This document shows positions 32,080 through 40,480 of a stretch of DNA of 58,435 nucleotides, piece after piece. Numbering within the stretch: the first letter of the stretch is position 1; each line of letters starts with the position of its first letter. The position numbers were made by a program, and so were the translations under genes. The notes below the pieces were generated by a model. That model did no database searches. It was not told the origin of the DNA and saw only the letters and a list, made by a program, of their open reading frames with translations. The stretch comes from Sphingobium quisquiliarum P25 (lineage in GTDB: Bacteria; Pseudomonadota; Alphaproteobacteria; Sphingomonadales; Sphingomonadaceae): contig NZ_ATHO01000011.1 of NCBI RefSeq assembly GCF_000445065.1, forward strand, positions 1 through 58,435. Reading direction: 5' to 3'.

Positions 32080-32895
32080 ATGGCCAGCGAACTTTCCCGC
32101 AAGACGCACGGGGTCACCGGCGGCTACGATATCTCGGTCGCTGAACTGGGCGAAGGGCCCGCCGTCGTGTTCATCCACGGCAGCGGCCCCGGTGCGTCGG
32201 GTGCATCCAATTTCCGCCAGAATGCGCAGGTCTTCGCCGATGGCGGCTACCGCGTGATCCTGCCCGACCTTATCGGCTATGGCGCTTCCTCCAAGCCCGA
32301 AGGGATCGACTATACGCTCGATCTGTTCACCAGCACGCTGCTGGAGGCGCTCAAGGCGCATGGCATTGAAAAGGCTATCCTCGTCGGCAATTCGCTGGGT
32401 GGTGGCATCGCCTTGCAGATCGCGCTCGATCACCCGGAATTTGTCGACCGCCTGATCCTGATGGCGCCCGGCTGCATCCATCCGCGCGAGGATTATTTCA
32501 AGATGCCGGGCATCGCCAGCATGGTGAGTTCGTTCGGCGGGCCCGACTTCAACGAGGATGAACAGCGCCGCCTGATCACCAACCTCGTCTATGATCCGGT
32601 CCATGTGACCGACGATCTGGTGAAGGAGCGCTTCGCCGTCGCCCGGACACAGCCCAAGGACGTGATCGTGCGGATGCGCACGCCTGACCTTGGCCCGCGC
32701 CTCAACGAATTGAAGATGCCGATCCTCCTCTTCTGGGGGTATAATGAGCGGTTCATGCCGCTGGAAGGCATCAACCTATTCCTCGAAGCCTGCGAGGATG
32801 TGCGCTGCGTCACCTTCAACAAGGTGGGTCACTGGGTCCAGGTGGAGCGCGCGGACGAATTCAACCGCTACTCGCTGGCTTTCCTGAATGGCTAG
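32080..32895 (+). CDS. hsaD: HsaD-like meta-cleavage product hydrolase, Glu in place of catalytic Asp
   Basis: A 271-residue alpha/beta hydrolase of the MCP group. The oxyanion region FIHGSGPGASG, nucleophile Ser105 in GNSLGGG and His251 in GHWVQVERADEFN match HsaD/BphD. At the acid position the family has GRxDR-x-x-P, but here it reads GYNERFMP, so Glu223 replaces the Asp (GAG codon at 32746-32748). The enzyme should cleave 4,5-9,10-diseco-DHSA to the C/D-ring acid and 2-hydroxyhexa-2,4-dienoate. Glu is an accepted acid in other alpha/beta hydrolases, so activity is plausible. It lies 12 bases after hsaA; its end overlaps hsaB by 8 bases. Confidence 0.87.
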   Translation: MASELSRKTHGVTGGYDISVAELGEGPAVVFIHGSGPGASGASNFRQNAQVFADGGYRVILPDLIGYGASSKPEGIDYTLDLFTSTLLEALKAHGIEKAILVGNSLGGGIALQIALDHPEFVDRLILMAPGCIHPREDYFKMPGIASMVSSFGGPDFNEDEQRRLITNLVYDPVHVTDDLVKERFAVARTQPKDVIVRMRTPDLGPRLNELKMPILLFWGYNERFMPLEGINLFLEACEDVRCVTFNKVGHWVQVERADEFNRYSLAFLNG

Positions 32896-33388
32896 TGCGC
32901 CCCAGCTCATGGCGGACCCGGCGGATGTCGCCACCGGCTTCCGGGGGGCGATGCGCCGCCTGGCGTCGGGCGTCGCCATCATCGTCGGCCGGGGGGATGG
33001 CGCCCCGGTCGGCATGGCGGCGACCTCCATCACCTCGCTGACGATGGACCCGCCCGCCGTTCTCGTCTGCGTCAACCAGACGGCCGGGCTTCATGCCTGC
33101 CTGTCGCCCGGCTGCCCGATCAGCGTCAACCTGCTCTCGCGGCACCAGCGCGACGTGTCGGCGGCGTTCGGCGGCGCGGTCGCGCGGGAGGAACGGTTCA
33201 GCGTAGGGCAGTGGACGGAGGATGCGCAGGGGCTTCCAATGCTGGAGGACGCGCAGGCCAATCTCGCCTGCACGATCGACAGCATCACGCCTTACGGTTC
33301 GCACAGCATCGTGGTAGCGCGCGTCAATGCGGTGCGGCTGTCGGATGCGGTCGAGCCGCTGATCTACCAGGACGGAGCCTATTTGTGA
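32888..33388 (+). CDS. hsaB: HsaB flavin reductase component
   Basis: A 166-residue flavin reductase of the FMN-binding split-barrel (flavin_Reduct) family. It shows FRGAMRRLASGVAIIV, GMAATSITSLTMDPPAVLVCVN and ISVNLLSRHQRDVSAAF, then a C-terminal half with SHSIVVARVNAV. It supplies reduced flavin to HsaA. The start codon lies inside the hsaD end (ATGGCTAG), and its own stop is overlapped by the GTG of hsaE, so translation of hsaD-hsaB-hsaE is tightly linked. Gene order A-D-B differs from the actinobacterial hsaACDB arrangement, with hsaC on the opposite strand here. Confidence 0.85.
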   Translation: MASAPQLMADPADVATGFRGAMRRLASGVAIIVGRGDGAPVGMAATSITSLTMDPPAVLVCVNQTAGLHACLSPGCPISVNLLSRHQRDVSAAFGGAVAREERFSVGQWTEDAQGLPMLEDAQANLACTIDSITPYGSHSIVVARVNAVRLSDAVEPLIYQDGAYL

Positions 33389-34179
33389 CCGAAACCGTTG
33401 ACCGGAGCCTGAACGACACGCTCGCGCAGGAGCTTTACGAGGCGCTGCGCGAAGGGCGGACGGTTGAACCGCTTATCGCCCGCCATCCGCAGCTTACCGT
33501 GGATGACGCCTACGCCATCTCGCTGGGCGCGCTCGAAAAGCGCAAGGCGGATGGCGAGCGCGTGATCGGCAAGAAGATCGGCGTCACGTCGAAGGCGGTG
33601 CAGGACATGCTGGGCGTGCACCAGCCCGACTTCGGCTTCCTCACCGATCGCATGTTCGTGGAAGGCGACATCGACGTGAAGGCGAACGGCCTGATCCAGC
33701 CGCGTGCGGAGGCGGAGATCGGCTTCATCCTCAAGGACCAGCTCAAGGGTCCCGGCGTCACCGCCGATCAGGTCATCGCCGCGACGGAGGCGATCGTCCC
33801 CTGCTTCGAAATCGTCGACAGCCGCATTCGGGATTGGAAGATCGGCATTGTCGACACGGTCGCCGACAACGCCTCCTGCGGCGTCTATGTGCTGGGCGAG
33901 GCGCGCGCCGATCCGCGCGCGCACGACCTGCCCAACCTGCACGTCACCGTGACCAAGAACGGCCAGCCGCTCAGCGAAGGCTATGGCCACGCCGTTCAGG
34001 GCTCTCCGGCCGAAGCGGTCGCCTGGCTCGCCAACACGCTGGGCGCTTATGGCGTTACCCTGGACGCGGGCGATGTGATATTGTCGGGCAGCCTCGTGCC
34101 GCTCGAACCGGCAAAGGCCGGCGATGTGTTTGAAATGCAGCTGCACGGCGTCGGCGCCTGCACCGCGCGTTTCGTCTGA
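33385..34179 (+). CDS. hsaE: HsaE 2-hydroxypenta/hexa-2,4-dienoate hydratase
   Basis: A 264-residue hydratase of the MhpD/BphH/DmpE family, with VIGKKIGVTSKAVQDMLGVHQPDFGFLTD, PRAEAEIGFILKDQLKGP (acidic metal ligands), ATEAIVPCFEIVDSRIRDWKI and LEPAKAGDVFEM. It adds water to 2-hydroxyhexa-2,4-dienoate released by HsaD, giving 4-hydroxy-2-oxohexanoate. The start is GTG 33385, overlapping the hsaB stop as GTGA, with GGAG about 9 bases upstream; a longer frame from 33211 lies in hsaB. A 43-base gap with a GGGAG site precedes hsaG. Confidence 0.87.
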   Translation: MTETVDRSLNDTLAQELYEALREGRTVEPLIARHPQLTVDDAYAISLGALEKRKADGERVIGKKIGVTSKAVQDMLGVHQPDFGFLTDRMFVEGDIDVKANGLIQPRAEAEIGFILKDQLKGPGVTADQVIAATEAIVPCFEIVDSRIRDWKIGIVDTVADNASCGVYVLGEARADPRAHDLPNLHVTVTKNGQPLSEGYGHAVQGSPAEAVAWLANTLGAYGVTLDAGDVILSGSLVPLEPAKAGDVFEMQLHGVGACTARFV

Positions 34180-34222
34180 TTTTCAGTGTCGCATCGCTGG
34201 CGCGGTGCTTAGGGAGTGACTC

Positions 34223-35170
34223 ATGACTGGCAAGGTCAAGGCGGCGATCATCGGTTCGGGCAATATCGGCACCGACCTCATGATCAAGATGATCAAATAT
34301 CCGCAGAATATGGAACTGGCCGTCGTGGTCGGCATCGATGAGGCGTCGGAGGGTCTCGCCATGGCGCGCGAGCGCGGCGTCGCCACCACGCATGAGGGGC
34401 TGGAAGGCCTCATGAAGATGGATGTCTATCCTGAAATCGGTATCGTCTTCGACGCGACCAGCGCCTATGCGCACAAGGTCCATGACGAAGCGCTGCGCAA
34501 GGACGGCAAGCAGGTGGTCGACCTGACCCCCGCCGCCATCGGCCCCTATACCATCCCGACCGTCAACGGCGAGGCCAATCTCGACGCGGGCAACGTCAAC
34601 ATGGTGACCTGCGGCGGCCAGGCGACGATCCCGATGGTCGCCGCCGTCAGCCAGGTCGCGACCGTGCATTATGCTGAGATCGTGGCGTCCGTCTCCTCGC
34701 GTTCGGCCGGCCCCGGCACCCGCGCCAATATCGATGAGTTCACCCGCACCACTGCTGGCGCCATCGAAAAGGTCGGCGGCGCTGCGCAGGGCAAGGCGAT
34801 CATCATTTTGAACCCCGCCGAACCGCCGATGATCATGCGCGACACCGTCTTTACCCTGTCGGAGGGCGCTGACGAGGACACCATCCGCGCTTCGGTCGAA
34901 GCGATGGTGAAGAAGGTGCAGGCCTATGTCCCCGGCTACCGCCTCAAGCAGGAAGTGCAGTTCGAACGCTTCGGCGACAATAATAAGCTCAAGATTCCCG
35001 GCCGCGGCGAATTCACCGGCATCAAGACCATGATCCTGCTGGAGGTCGAAGGCGCTGGCGATTACCTGCCCAGCTATTCGGGCAATCTCGACATCATGAC
35101 CGCCGCCGCCAAGGCGACGGGCGAGCTGCTGGCGCAGCGCATTCTCGAAGGAAAGAAGGTGGCAGCATGA
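34223..35170 (+). CDS. hsaG: HsaG acylating aldehyde dehydrogenase
   Basis: A 315-residue acetaldehyde/propanal dehydrogenase (BphJ/DmpF/TesF family). NAD binding is shown by [12 protein letters not shown] at 9-20, and the catalytic Cys130 lies in [12 protein letters not shown]. The C-terminal part has [15 protein letters not shown]. It oxidises the aldehyde channelled from the HsaF aldolase to acyl-CoA; the hexadienoate branch of steroids gives propanal and hence propionyl-CoA. Its stop overlaps the hsaF start by 4 bases, as expected for a pair forming one complex. Confidence 0.92.
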   Translation: MTGKVKAAIIGSGNIGTDLMIKMIKYPQNMELAVVVGIDEASEGLAMARERGVATTHEGLEGLMKMDVYPEIGIVFDATSAYAHKVHDEALRKDGKQVVDLTPAAIGPYTIPTVNGEANLDAGNVNMVTCGGQATIPMVAAVSQVATVHYAEIVASVSSRSAGPGTRANIDEFTRTTAGAIEKVGGAAQGKAIIILNPAEPPMIMRDTVFTLSEGADEDTIRASVEAMVKKVQAYVPGYRLKQEVQFERFGDNNKLKIPGRGEFTGIKTMILLEVEGAGDYLPSYSGNLDIMTAAAKATGELLAQRILEGKKVAA

Positions 35171-36216
35171 GCGGCGCCAAGTTCAACGTGGAATCGGGCG
35201 ACAAGCTCTATATCCAGGACGTCACCCTGCGCGATGGCATGCACGCCATCCGCCATATGTACGGCATCGACCATGTGAAGGCCATCGCCAAGGCGCTGGA
35301 CGACGCGGGCGTCGACGCGATCGAGGTCGCCCATGGCGACGGCCTCAACGGCGCCAGCTTCAACTATGGCTTCGGCGCGCACACCGATTGGGAATGGCTG
35401 GAAGCGGTCGCCTCGGTCCTGACCAACTCGGTCCTCACCACCCTGATCCTGCCCGGCGTCGGCACGGTCGAGGAACTGCGCCGCGCCTATGACATCGGCG
35501 TGCGCTCGGTCCGCGTCGCCACCCACTGCACCGAAGCCGACGTGTCCAAGCAGCATATCGGCATCGCCCGCGACCTTGGCATGGACGTGTCCGGCTTCCT
35601 GATGATGAGCCATATGATCGACGCTGAAAAGCTCAGCGAACAGGCCCTGCTGATGGAAAGCTATGGTGCGCAGTGCGTCTATGTGACCGACAGCGGTGGC
35701 GCGCTCGACATGGACGGTGTCAAGGCCCGGCTCGAAGCTTATGACCGCGTGCTCAAGCCCGAAACCCAGCGCGGCATCCACGCCCACCACAACCTCTCGC
35801 TGGGCGTCGCCAACTCGATCGTCGCGGCGCAGTGCGGCGCGGTGCGCATCGACGCGTCGCTGACCGGCATGGGCGCGGGCGCGGGCAATGCCCCGCTGGA
35901 AGTCTTCATCGCCGCCGCCGACCGCAAGGGCTGGAACCATGGCTGCGACGTCAACGCGCTGATGGACGCGGCCGAAGACCTCGTCCGCCCGTTGCAGGAC
36001 CGCCCGGTCCGTGTCGACCGCGAAACCCTCGCGCTCGGCTATGCCGGGGTTTATTCCTCCTTCCTGCGCCATGCGGAAAAGGCGGCGGAAACCTACGGCC
36101 TCGACACCCGCACCATCCTGGTCGAACTCGGCCGCCGCAAGATGGTCGGCGGGCAGGAAGACATGATCGTCGACGTCGCGCTCGACATGGTGAAGGCGCG
36201 CGAAGCCGCTGCTTGA
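35167..36216 (+). CDS. hsaF: HsaF 4-hydroxy-2-oxoacid aldolase
   Basis: A 349-residue DRE-TIM aldolase of the BphI/DmpG/TesG family. Catalytic residues are visible in [13 protein letters not shown] (Arg22, Asp23, His26), and the metal-binding histidines in [12 protein letters not shown] near residue 205. The C-terminal communication domain (about 290-345) that contacts HsaG is present. It splits 4-hydroxy-2-oxohexanoate into pyruvate and propanal, which passes by channel to HsaG. A perfect GC hairpin follows the stop by 8 bases. Confidence 0.92.
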   Translation: MSGAKFNVESGDKLYIQDVTLRDGMHAIRHMYGIDHVKAIAKALDDAGVDAIEVAHGDGLNGASFNYGFGAHTDWEWLEAVASVLTNSVLTTLILPGVGTVEELRRAYDIGVRSVRVATHCTEADVSKQHIGIARDLGMDVSGFLMMSHMIDAEKLSEQALLMESYGAQCVYVTDSGGALDMDGVKARLEAYDRVLKPETQRGIHAHHNLSLGVANSIVAAQCGAVRIDASLTGMGAGAGNAPLEVFIAAADRKGWNHGCDVNALMDAAEDLVRPLQDRPVRVDRETLALGYAGVYSSFLRHAEKAAETYGLDTRTILVELGRRKMVGGQEDMIVDVALDMVKAREAAA

Positions 36217-36224
36217 TCGATAAA

Positions 36225-36249
36225 GGCGCGGCCGGACCATGGCCGCGCC
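36225..36249 (+). terminator. GC hairpin after hsaF
   Basis: GGCGCGGCC (36225-36233) pairs perfectly with GGCCGCGCC (36241-36249) around a 7-base loop, followed by TCATTCTT. It lies 8 bases after the hsaF stop and 34 before the next start. It may end or attenuate the hsa transcript, separating it from the following three genes. Confidence 0.6.
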
Positions 36250-36283
36250 TCATTCTTCGCCAGACAGGATGAGGAGAGGGAGC

Positions 36284-37102
36284 GTGACGGCCCGGCCGCG
36301 CTTGTCGCTTGACCATATCACCGTGACCGACACCACGCCCGCCCAGCTTGCCGGACTGGCGGCGGCGACGGGCTGTTCGGGCATCTGCCCCTTCCTCCAT
36401 TCGATGGCGGTCCTCCCGGCGATGCCGGAATATGACCTGATCCGCGATCCCGCCGCTCGCCGCGCTACCCGCGATGCGCTGGCGGCCAATGGCGTCACGG
36501 TCGACCTCATCTATCCCTTCACCTTGGCGGGCCGCACCGTGGTGGCCGATTTCGCGCCCGCGCTGGAGGCGGGAGCGGAGCTTGGCGCGCCCCTCGCCAA
36601 TGTGCTGTGCTACGACCGTGATCCCGCCCGCCGCACGGAAAAGCTGATCGAGCTGGCCGAACTCGCCGCCTCCTTCGACATCGGCCTCGCCATCGAATTC
36701 TACCCGCCCTCGCAGGTCCGCACGCTCGCTGAAACCCTGGCGGAGATCGACCGCACCGCCCGCGCCGACATCGGCGTCACCGCCGACCTGCTGCACATCG
36801 TTCGCGGCGGAGAGCTGGAACAGAGCATGGCGCTGCTGTCGGACCCGCGCGTCCGCCTTGGCCAGATCGCCGACGGCCCCGCCGACATGCCCGCCGAGCG
36901 CATCGAATGGGAAGCGGGCATACAGAGGCTGCTGCCGGGGGAAGGCGCGTTCGACATCGCAGCCTTCGCCGCCACGCTCGCCCCCGGCATTCCGCTCAGC
37001 ATCGAAGTGCCGCAGCAATCGGCGCTCGACGCGGGCATGTCTTCGCTCGACCGGGCACGCGCGGCGGTCGATGCGACGCTTGGCCGCCTGGAGGCCCGAT
37101 AA
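36284..37102 (+). CDS. Sugar-phosphate isomerase/epimerase-like TIM barrel protein
   Basis: A 272-residue AP-endonuclease-2/xylose-isomerase-like TIM barrel. Residues fit the family metal site pattern: Glu in GLAIEFYPPSQ near 128, Asp/His in GVTADLLHIVRGG near 163, and Glu in LSIEVPQQ near 247. I choose GTG 36284 because GAGGAG (36271-36276) is 7 bases upstream; ATG 36269 and 36239 have poorer sites. It follows hsaF and precedes an SDR by 25 bases. Substrate is unknown; related enzymes isomerise hydroxypyruvate, inosose or keto-sugars. A similar gene lies at 42537-43415. Confidence 0.78.
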   Translation: MTARPRLSLDHITVTDTTPAQLAGLAAATGCSGICPFLHSMAVLPAMPEYDLIRDPAARRATRDALAANGVTVDLIYPFTLAGRTVVADFAPALEAGAELGAPLANVLCYDRDPARRTEKLIELAELAASFDIGLAIEFYPPSQVRTLAETLAEIDRTARADIGVTADLLHIVRGGELEQSMALLSDPRVRLGQIADGPADMPAERIEWEAGIQRLLPGEGAFDIAAFAATLAPGIPLSIEVPQQSALDAGMSSLDRARAAVDATLGRLEAR

Positions 37103-37127
37103 ACGATAACGGCATAGGAGAGAGCAG

Positions 37128-37943
37128 ATGGCCGGACGGCTGGAAGGCAAGGTTGCGATCGTCACCGGCGCGGGGCGGGACGGCAATATCGGCGTCGCCA
37201 TTTGCGAAGCCTATCTGCGCGAAGGCGCGCGCGTCGTCGCCACTGATTTTCGCGAGGAAGAACGGGACGCCATCGCCGCCCGCATGGGCCGGGCAGGTCC
37301 CGCCGACGCCTTCCGCTACCTGCTGCACGATGTCACCAGCGAAGCCGACTGGTCGCGCGTGGCGGAAGAAACGGTCGCGGCATTCGGCGGCATCGACATA
37401 TTGGTCAACAATGCGGGTATCGCCATCCATGCGGGCATCGAACAATGTTCGCTGGACGATCTGCGCAAGGTGATGGCCGTCAACCACGACGCGCTGTTCA
37501 TCGGCATGAAGGCGTGCCTGCCCGCGCTCAAGGACAGCGTCGGGCGCTTTCCCGGCGGCGGGGCCATCATCAACAATCTGTCGATGGCTTCCTACATGCC
37601 CAATGCCCACAATATCGGCTATCATGTGTCGAAAGCGGCGGGCCGCATGCTGACCATGTGCGCCGCGGTCGAATTCGGCCCGATGAAGATCCGCGTCAAT
37701 TCGGTTCATCCCGGCCTCACCATGACCCCGCTCATCCGCGAGGGCCTTGCCGATTATGTGAAGCTGGGCGCTTATGAAAATGTCGAAGCCGCCGAAGCGA
37801 GCATTGCGGGCATGGGTCCGCTGGGCATTTCCAGCGACCCGGAAGATACCGCCCACGCCTTCGTCTATCTGGGATCGGAAGAGGCGCGGTTCGTAACCGG
37901 CGCGTCCATCTATCATGACGGCGCGATCGGGCAGCGATATTAG
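37128..37943 (+). CDS. SDR dehydrogenase (3-alpha/20-beta-HSD-like)
   Basis: A 271-residue classical SDR with TGAGRDGNIGVAI as cofactor loop (an unusual inserted RDGN), VVATDFREEE with Asp for NAD, LVNNAGIAIHAG, a catalytic Ser in NNLSMASY, and YHVSK. It ends GASIYHDGAIGQRY, a form seen in hydroxysteroid dehydrogenases. GGAGAGAG precedes the ATG. It probably oxidises or reduces a steroid hydroxyl; the locus strongly suggests this, but the position is not readable. A 14-base tandem duplication spans its stop codon. Confidence 0.83.
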   Translation: MAGRLEGKVAIVTGAGRDGNIGVAICEAYLREGARVVATDFREEERDAIAARMGRAGPADAFRYLLHDVTSEADWSRVAEETVAAFGGIDILVNNAGIAIHAGIEQCSLDDLRKVMAVNHDALFIGMKACLPALKDSVGRFPGGGAIINNLSMASYMPNAHNIGYHVSKAAGRMLTMCAAVEFGPMKIRVNSVHPGLTMTPLIREGLADYVKLGAYENVEAAEASIAGMGPLGISSDPEDTAHAFVYLGSEEARFVTGASIYHDGAIGQRY

Positions 37944-37959
37944 GACAGCGATATTAGGA
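37932..37959. repeat. 14-base tandem duplication over SDR stop
   Basis: CAGCGATATTAGGA occurs twice in direct succession (37932-37945 and 37946-37959). The first copy contains the SDR stop codon. It looks like a recent slippage duplication without effect on the protein. Further on in the same gap, TCCTGC (37976-37981) and GCAGGA (37992-37997) form a looser hairpin related to the dispersed TCCTGC repeat. Confidence 0.75.
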
Positions 37960-38088
37960 CAAGGAAGAGAGGCAATCCTGCCTTGGCCTGAGCAGGAACA
38001 TGCTTGCGCTGATCAGGACCAAATCCAACACAGACATGGCCGCCTCAACCGGATCATGCCCACCCATTAGGAAAGGAAGCCACCTCCC

Positions 38089-39048
38089 ATGCGTGACCTG
38101 ATCGATCCGGCGCTGCTGCCCGGCCTCGACATGATGCCGGCGCTCGATCTCAATGACGCTATTCTCCCCGCCCTGCGCGACGGGATGGAGCAGGCGTCGG
38201 CCGCCATGCCGGAGCCGGTCGGCACCGGCGTCACCACGCGGGACGAGCAAGTGCGGACGTCCGATGGGCACAGCGTTACCGTGCGCGTCTATACGCCATC
38301 GGGCGCGGGGCCCAGGCCCGCCATTCTGCAAATCCATGGCGGCGGCTATGTCATGGGGTCGGTGAACACCGGCCATGGCGCGATGATGACGCTGGCGGCG
38401 GCGGTGGAGGCGGTGATCGTGTCCGTCGATTACAGGCTGGCCCCGGAAACGCGCGCGCCCGGTCCGGTCGAGGATTGCTATGCCGCGCTGGTCTGGCTTC
38501 ATGAGCGGGCCGCTGATCTGGGCATCGATCCCGCCCGCATCGCGGTTTCGGGGCAGAGCGCCGGCGGCGGCCTCGCCGCTGCCCTGACGCAGATGGCGCG
38601 GGACCGGGGCGGCCCGGCGATCGCGCATCAGATCCTCGTCTACCCCATGCTGGACGATCGCACCTGCATCACGCGCCAGCCCGAACATCTGGGCGCGTTC
38701 GTGTGGACACCGCAGGCCAACGCCTTTGGCTGGCGATCGCTGCTGGGGCGGGAACCGGGCGCGGCCGAAGTGCCGCCCTATGCCGTGCCCGCGCGCGCGG
38801 CCGACCTGTCGGGCCTGCCGCCCGCCTTCATCGCCGTGGGCGCGCTCGACCTCTTCCTGGCCGAAGACATGGATTATGCGCGCCGCCTGATCGAAGCGAA
38901 GGTGCCGGTGGAACTGCACGTCTATCCGGGCGCCTATCACGGCTTCGACGTCATGCCCGGCGCGCCCGTGTCCGGCCGCATGCAGCGCGACATGATCGCC
39001 GCGCTCCGCCGCGCGCTGCATGGGGAAGAGGGCGCGGAGGCCGCTTGA
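38089..39048 (+). CDS. Alpha/beta hydrolase, HSL family (second copy type)
   Basis: A 319-residue HSL-type hydrolase. Oxyanion motif IHGGGYVMGS lies near residue 83, nucleophile Ser in SGQSAGGG near 160, the Asp region in VGALDLFLAED, and the His in AYHGFDVMPG near 285. It is a distant relative of the hydrolase at 12103-13050. It ends the plus-strand arm, 145 bases after the SDR. GGAAAGGAAG lies upstream of the ATG. It probably hydrolyses a steroid or acyl ester. Convergent with the aldo/keto reductase gene, from which a hairpin pair separates it. Confidence 0.84.
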   Translation: MRDLIDPALLPGLDMMPALDLNDAILPALRDGMEQASAAMPEPVGTGVTTRDEQVRTSDGHSVTVRVYTPSGAGPRPAILQIHGGGYVMGSVNTGHGAMMTLAAAVEAVIVSVDYRLAPETRAPGPVEDCYAALVWLHERAADLGIDPARIAVSGQSAGGGLAAALTQMARDRGGPAIAHQILVYPMLDDRTCITRQPEHLGAFVWTPQANAFGWRSLLGREPGAAEVPPYAVPARAADLSGLPPAFIAVGALDLFLAEDMDYARRLIEAKVPVELHVYPGAYHGFDVMPGAPVSGRMQRDMIAALRRALHGEEGAEAA

Positions 39049-39064
39049 CTTGAAGCGGCCCGTA

Positions 39065-39082
39065 CTCCTGCCTTCGCAGGAG
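39065..39082. repeat. TCCTGC/GCAGGA hairpin repeat, copy 2
   Basis: CTCCTGC (39065-39071) and GCAGGAG (39076-39082) form a 7-bp stem, 17 bases after the hydrolase stop. It is the same motif as at 12002 and 49844, again between convergent genes. Confidence 0.6.
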
Positions 39083-39118
39083 AACGGGCGCCTGTTTCAA
39101 ATTGCTCGATGCGAGCGC

Positions 39119-39162
39119 GATGGCCGATCAGGACTGAACCTCGTCCAGCCTGATCGGCCATC
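39119..39162. terminator. Bidirectional hairpin between convergent genes
   Basis: GATGGCCGATCAGG (39119-39132) pairs perfectly over 14 bases with 39149-39162, with a 16-base loop. It sits between the hydrolase stop (39048) and the aldo/keto reductase stop (39174), suiting termination from both sides. Confidence 0.75.
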
Positions 39163-39173
39163 ACTGCGCGTCT

Positions 39174-40142
39174 TCATTCCGCGCGCAGTTCCGCCAGTTC
39201 GTCCGCCGACAGCTTCAGGCCCGCGGCCTTCACGCTTTCCTCGACGCGCTCGGGGCTCGACGCGCCGAAGATCGGGATCACCTGCTGCGGCTGGTTGACC
39301 AGATAGGCCAGCACCACTTCGGCCACGCTCACGCCATGGCGCTGCGCGACCTTCTGCGCGGCTGCGAAGCGGCCCTTGTTCGCCGGATTGTCATAGAAGC
39401 CCTTGAGCGCGTCGGACACGCTGTCCTCGCCCTGTTCCAGCATGCTGAAATAGCCGCGGCTCTGCGCGCAATAGGGCAGGATGGCGAGGCCCGCATCCTT
39501 GAGCGCGCTGCCATGATCCTCGAAATATAGCTGATAGCCCTGCTGCATCGCATTGGCTTCGTTCGGCTTGGCCAGGCCCCAGAAAGGCTCGATCGCGGCA
39601 AAGCCGGTCTTGCCGTTCGCCTTGGCATAGGCATTGGCTTCCAGCACGCGGTCGGCGGTCCAGTTCGACGCGCCGAACCAGCGGATCTTGCCCGCCGCCT
39701 TCTGCTCGTTCAGGAAGTCGACCAGTTCGGCGACCGGCGTTTCCATATTGTCCATGTGCAGCCAGTAAAGGTCGATCGTGTCGACGCCCAGATGCTCCAG
39801 GCTTTCATTAAGGTCGCTGGCGACGTCGGCGGGGGTGACCCGGTTGCGATAGTCGCCCACGCGCATGTCGAAGAAGCCGCCCTTGGTGGCGACGACCACA
39901 TCCTCGCGCTTCCTGCCCTTCAGCCACGCGCCGATCGCGCGTTCGCTCGCGCCCTTGGGACCATCGGGAATCCAGTCGCCATAGGAACGGGCGGTGTCCA
40001 CGAAGTTGCCGCCCAGTTCCACGAACTTGTCCAGGATGGCGTTGGCGCGCTGCTGGTCGATGGCGGAACCCAGCATGTTGGTGCCGTAGCATAGCTGGCT
40101 GACCTTCAGGTCGGTGTTGGCGAGCATCACTTTCGAAAGCAT
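39174..40142 (-). CDS. Aldo/keto reductase
   Basis: A 322-residue AKR TIM barrel. The tetrad is visible as Asp and Tyr in NFVDTARSYGDW (near residues 47-52), Lys in VVVATKGG near 86, and His in YWLHMDN near 128; the C-terminal NADPH-binding segment IFGASSPERVEESVKA is present. It is of the YajO/plant-type AKR group rather than a mammalian 3-alpha-HSD. The start at 40142 has AGGAG 8 bases upstream; 40193 would add 17 residues without such a site. It might reduce a steroid ketone or a general aldehyde. A 338-base gap separates it from the divergent Lrp pair. Confidence 0.85.
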   Translation of the reverse strand: MLSKVMLANTDLKVSQLCYGTNMLGSAIDQQRANAILDKFVELGGNFVDTARSYGDWIPDGPKGASERAIGAWLKGRKREDVVVATKGGFFDMRVGDYRNRVTPADVASDLNESLEHLGVDTIDLYWLHMDNMETPVAELVDFLNEQKAAGKIRWFGASNWTADRVLEANAYAKANGKTGFAAIEPFWGLAKPNEANAMQQGYQLYFEDHGSALKDAGLAILPYCAQSRGYFSMLEQGEDSVSDALKGFYDNPANKGRFAAAQKVAQRHGVSVAEVVLAYLVNQPQQVIPIFGASSPERVEESVKAAGLKLSADELAELRAE

Positions 40143-40480
40143 GGCATTCTCCTGAATGGGTGCATCGGCCTTCCCGTGGAAGACCGGTCTCAATTAGAGC
40201 GGGCTCGCGGCCGCGCCGCCTATGCGCGCGACCACGCTGCGATGCTTGGCCTGCATCGCCAGCCTCCCTATCCGTTACGCATTGCAAGGGTCAAAGGGAA
40301 GGGGATTGTGCGGAATAGCTGCTTGCCGGGCCATATTGATGCGATGATCGCATGTGCGCGGGCGGCTTGACTTTGGCGGAGCGGCGCCCGCAACGAAAAT
40401 CTGGCGCTCATCGATTCGCCACGCTATGGTCCCGCCAAATAGAGAGGTGGGCAAGAATGCAGATAAGGAGCGGGCGGACA
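40143..40480. promoter_or_regulatory. Divergent gap with 15-base palindrome (candidate Lrp/AsnC operator)
   Basis: This 338-base gap between the aldo/keto reductase and the Lrp pair contains the palindrome ATGCGAT-G-ATCGCAT at 40339-40353, with perfect 7-base arms. Its size fits the 13-15 base sites of Lrp/AsnC proteins. TTACGCATTGCAA lies at about 40275-40287. I see no open frame with coding character in the gap. Confidence 0.5.

Noticed and set aside
30805..32604. A 599-codon minus-strand open frame opposite hsaA and hsaD
   Set aside because: hsaA and hsaD are clear coding genes here. The frame has no domain and no ribosome-binding site.
36225..36249. Riboswitch or attenuator after hsaF
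   Set aside because: Only a simple GC stem is present, with no conserved aptamer features. I list it as a plain hairpin/terminator.
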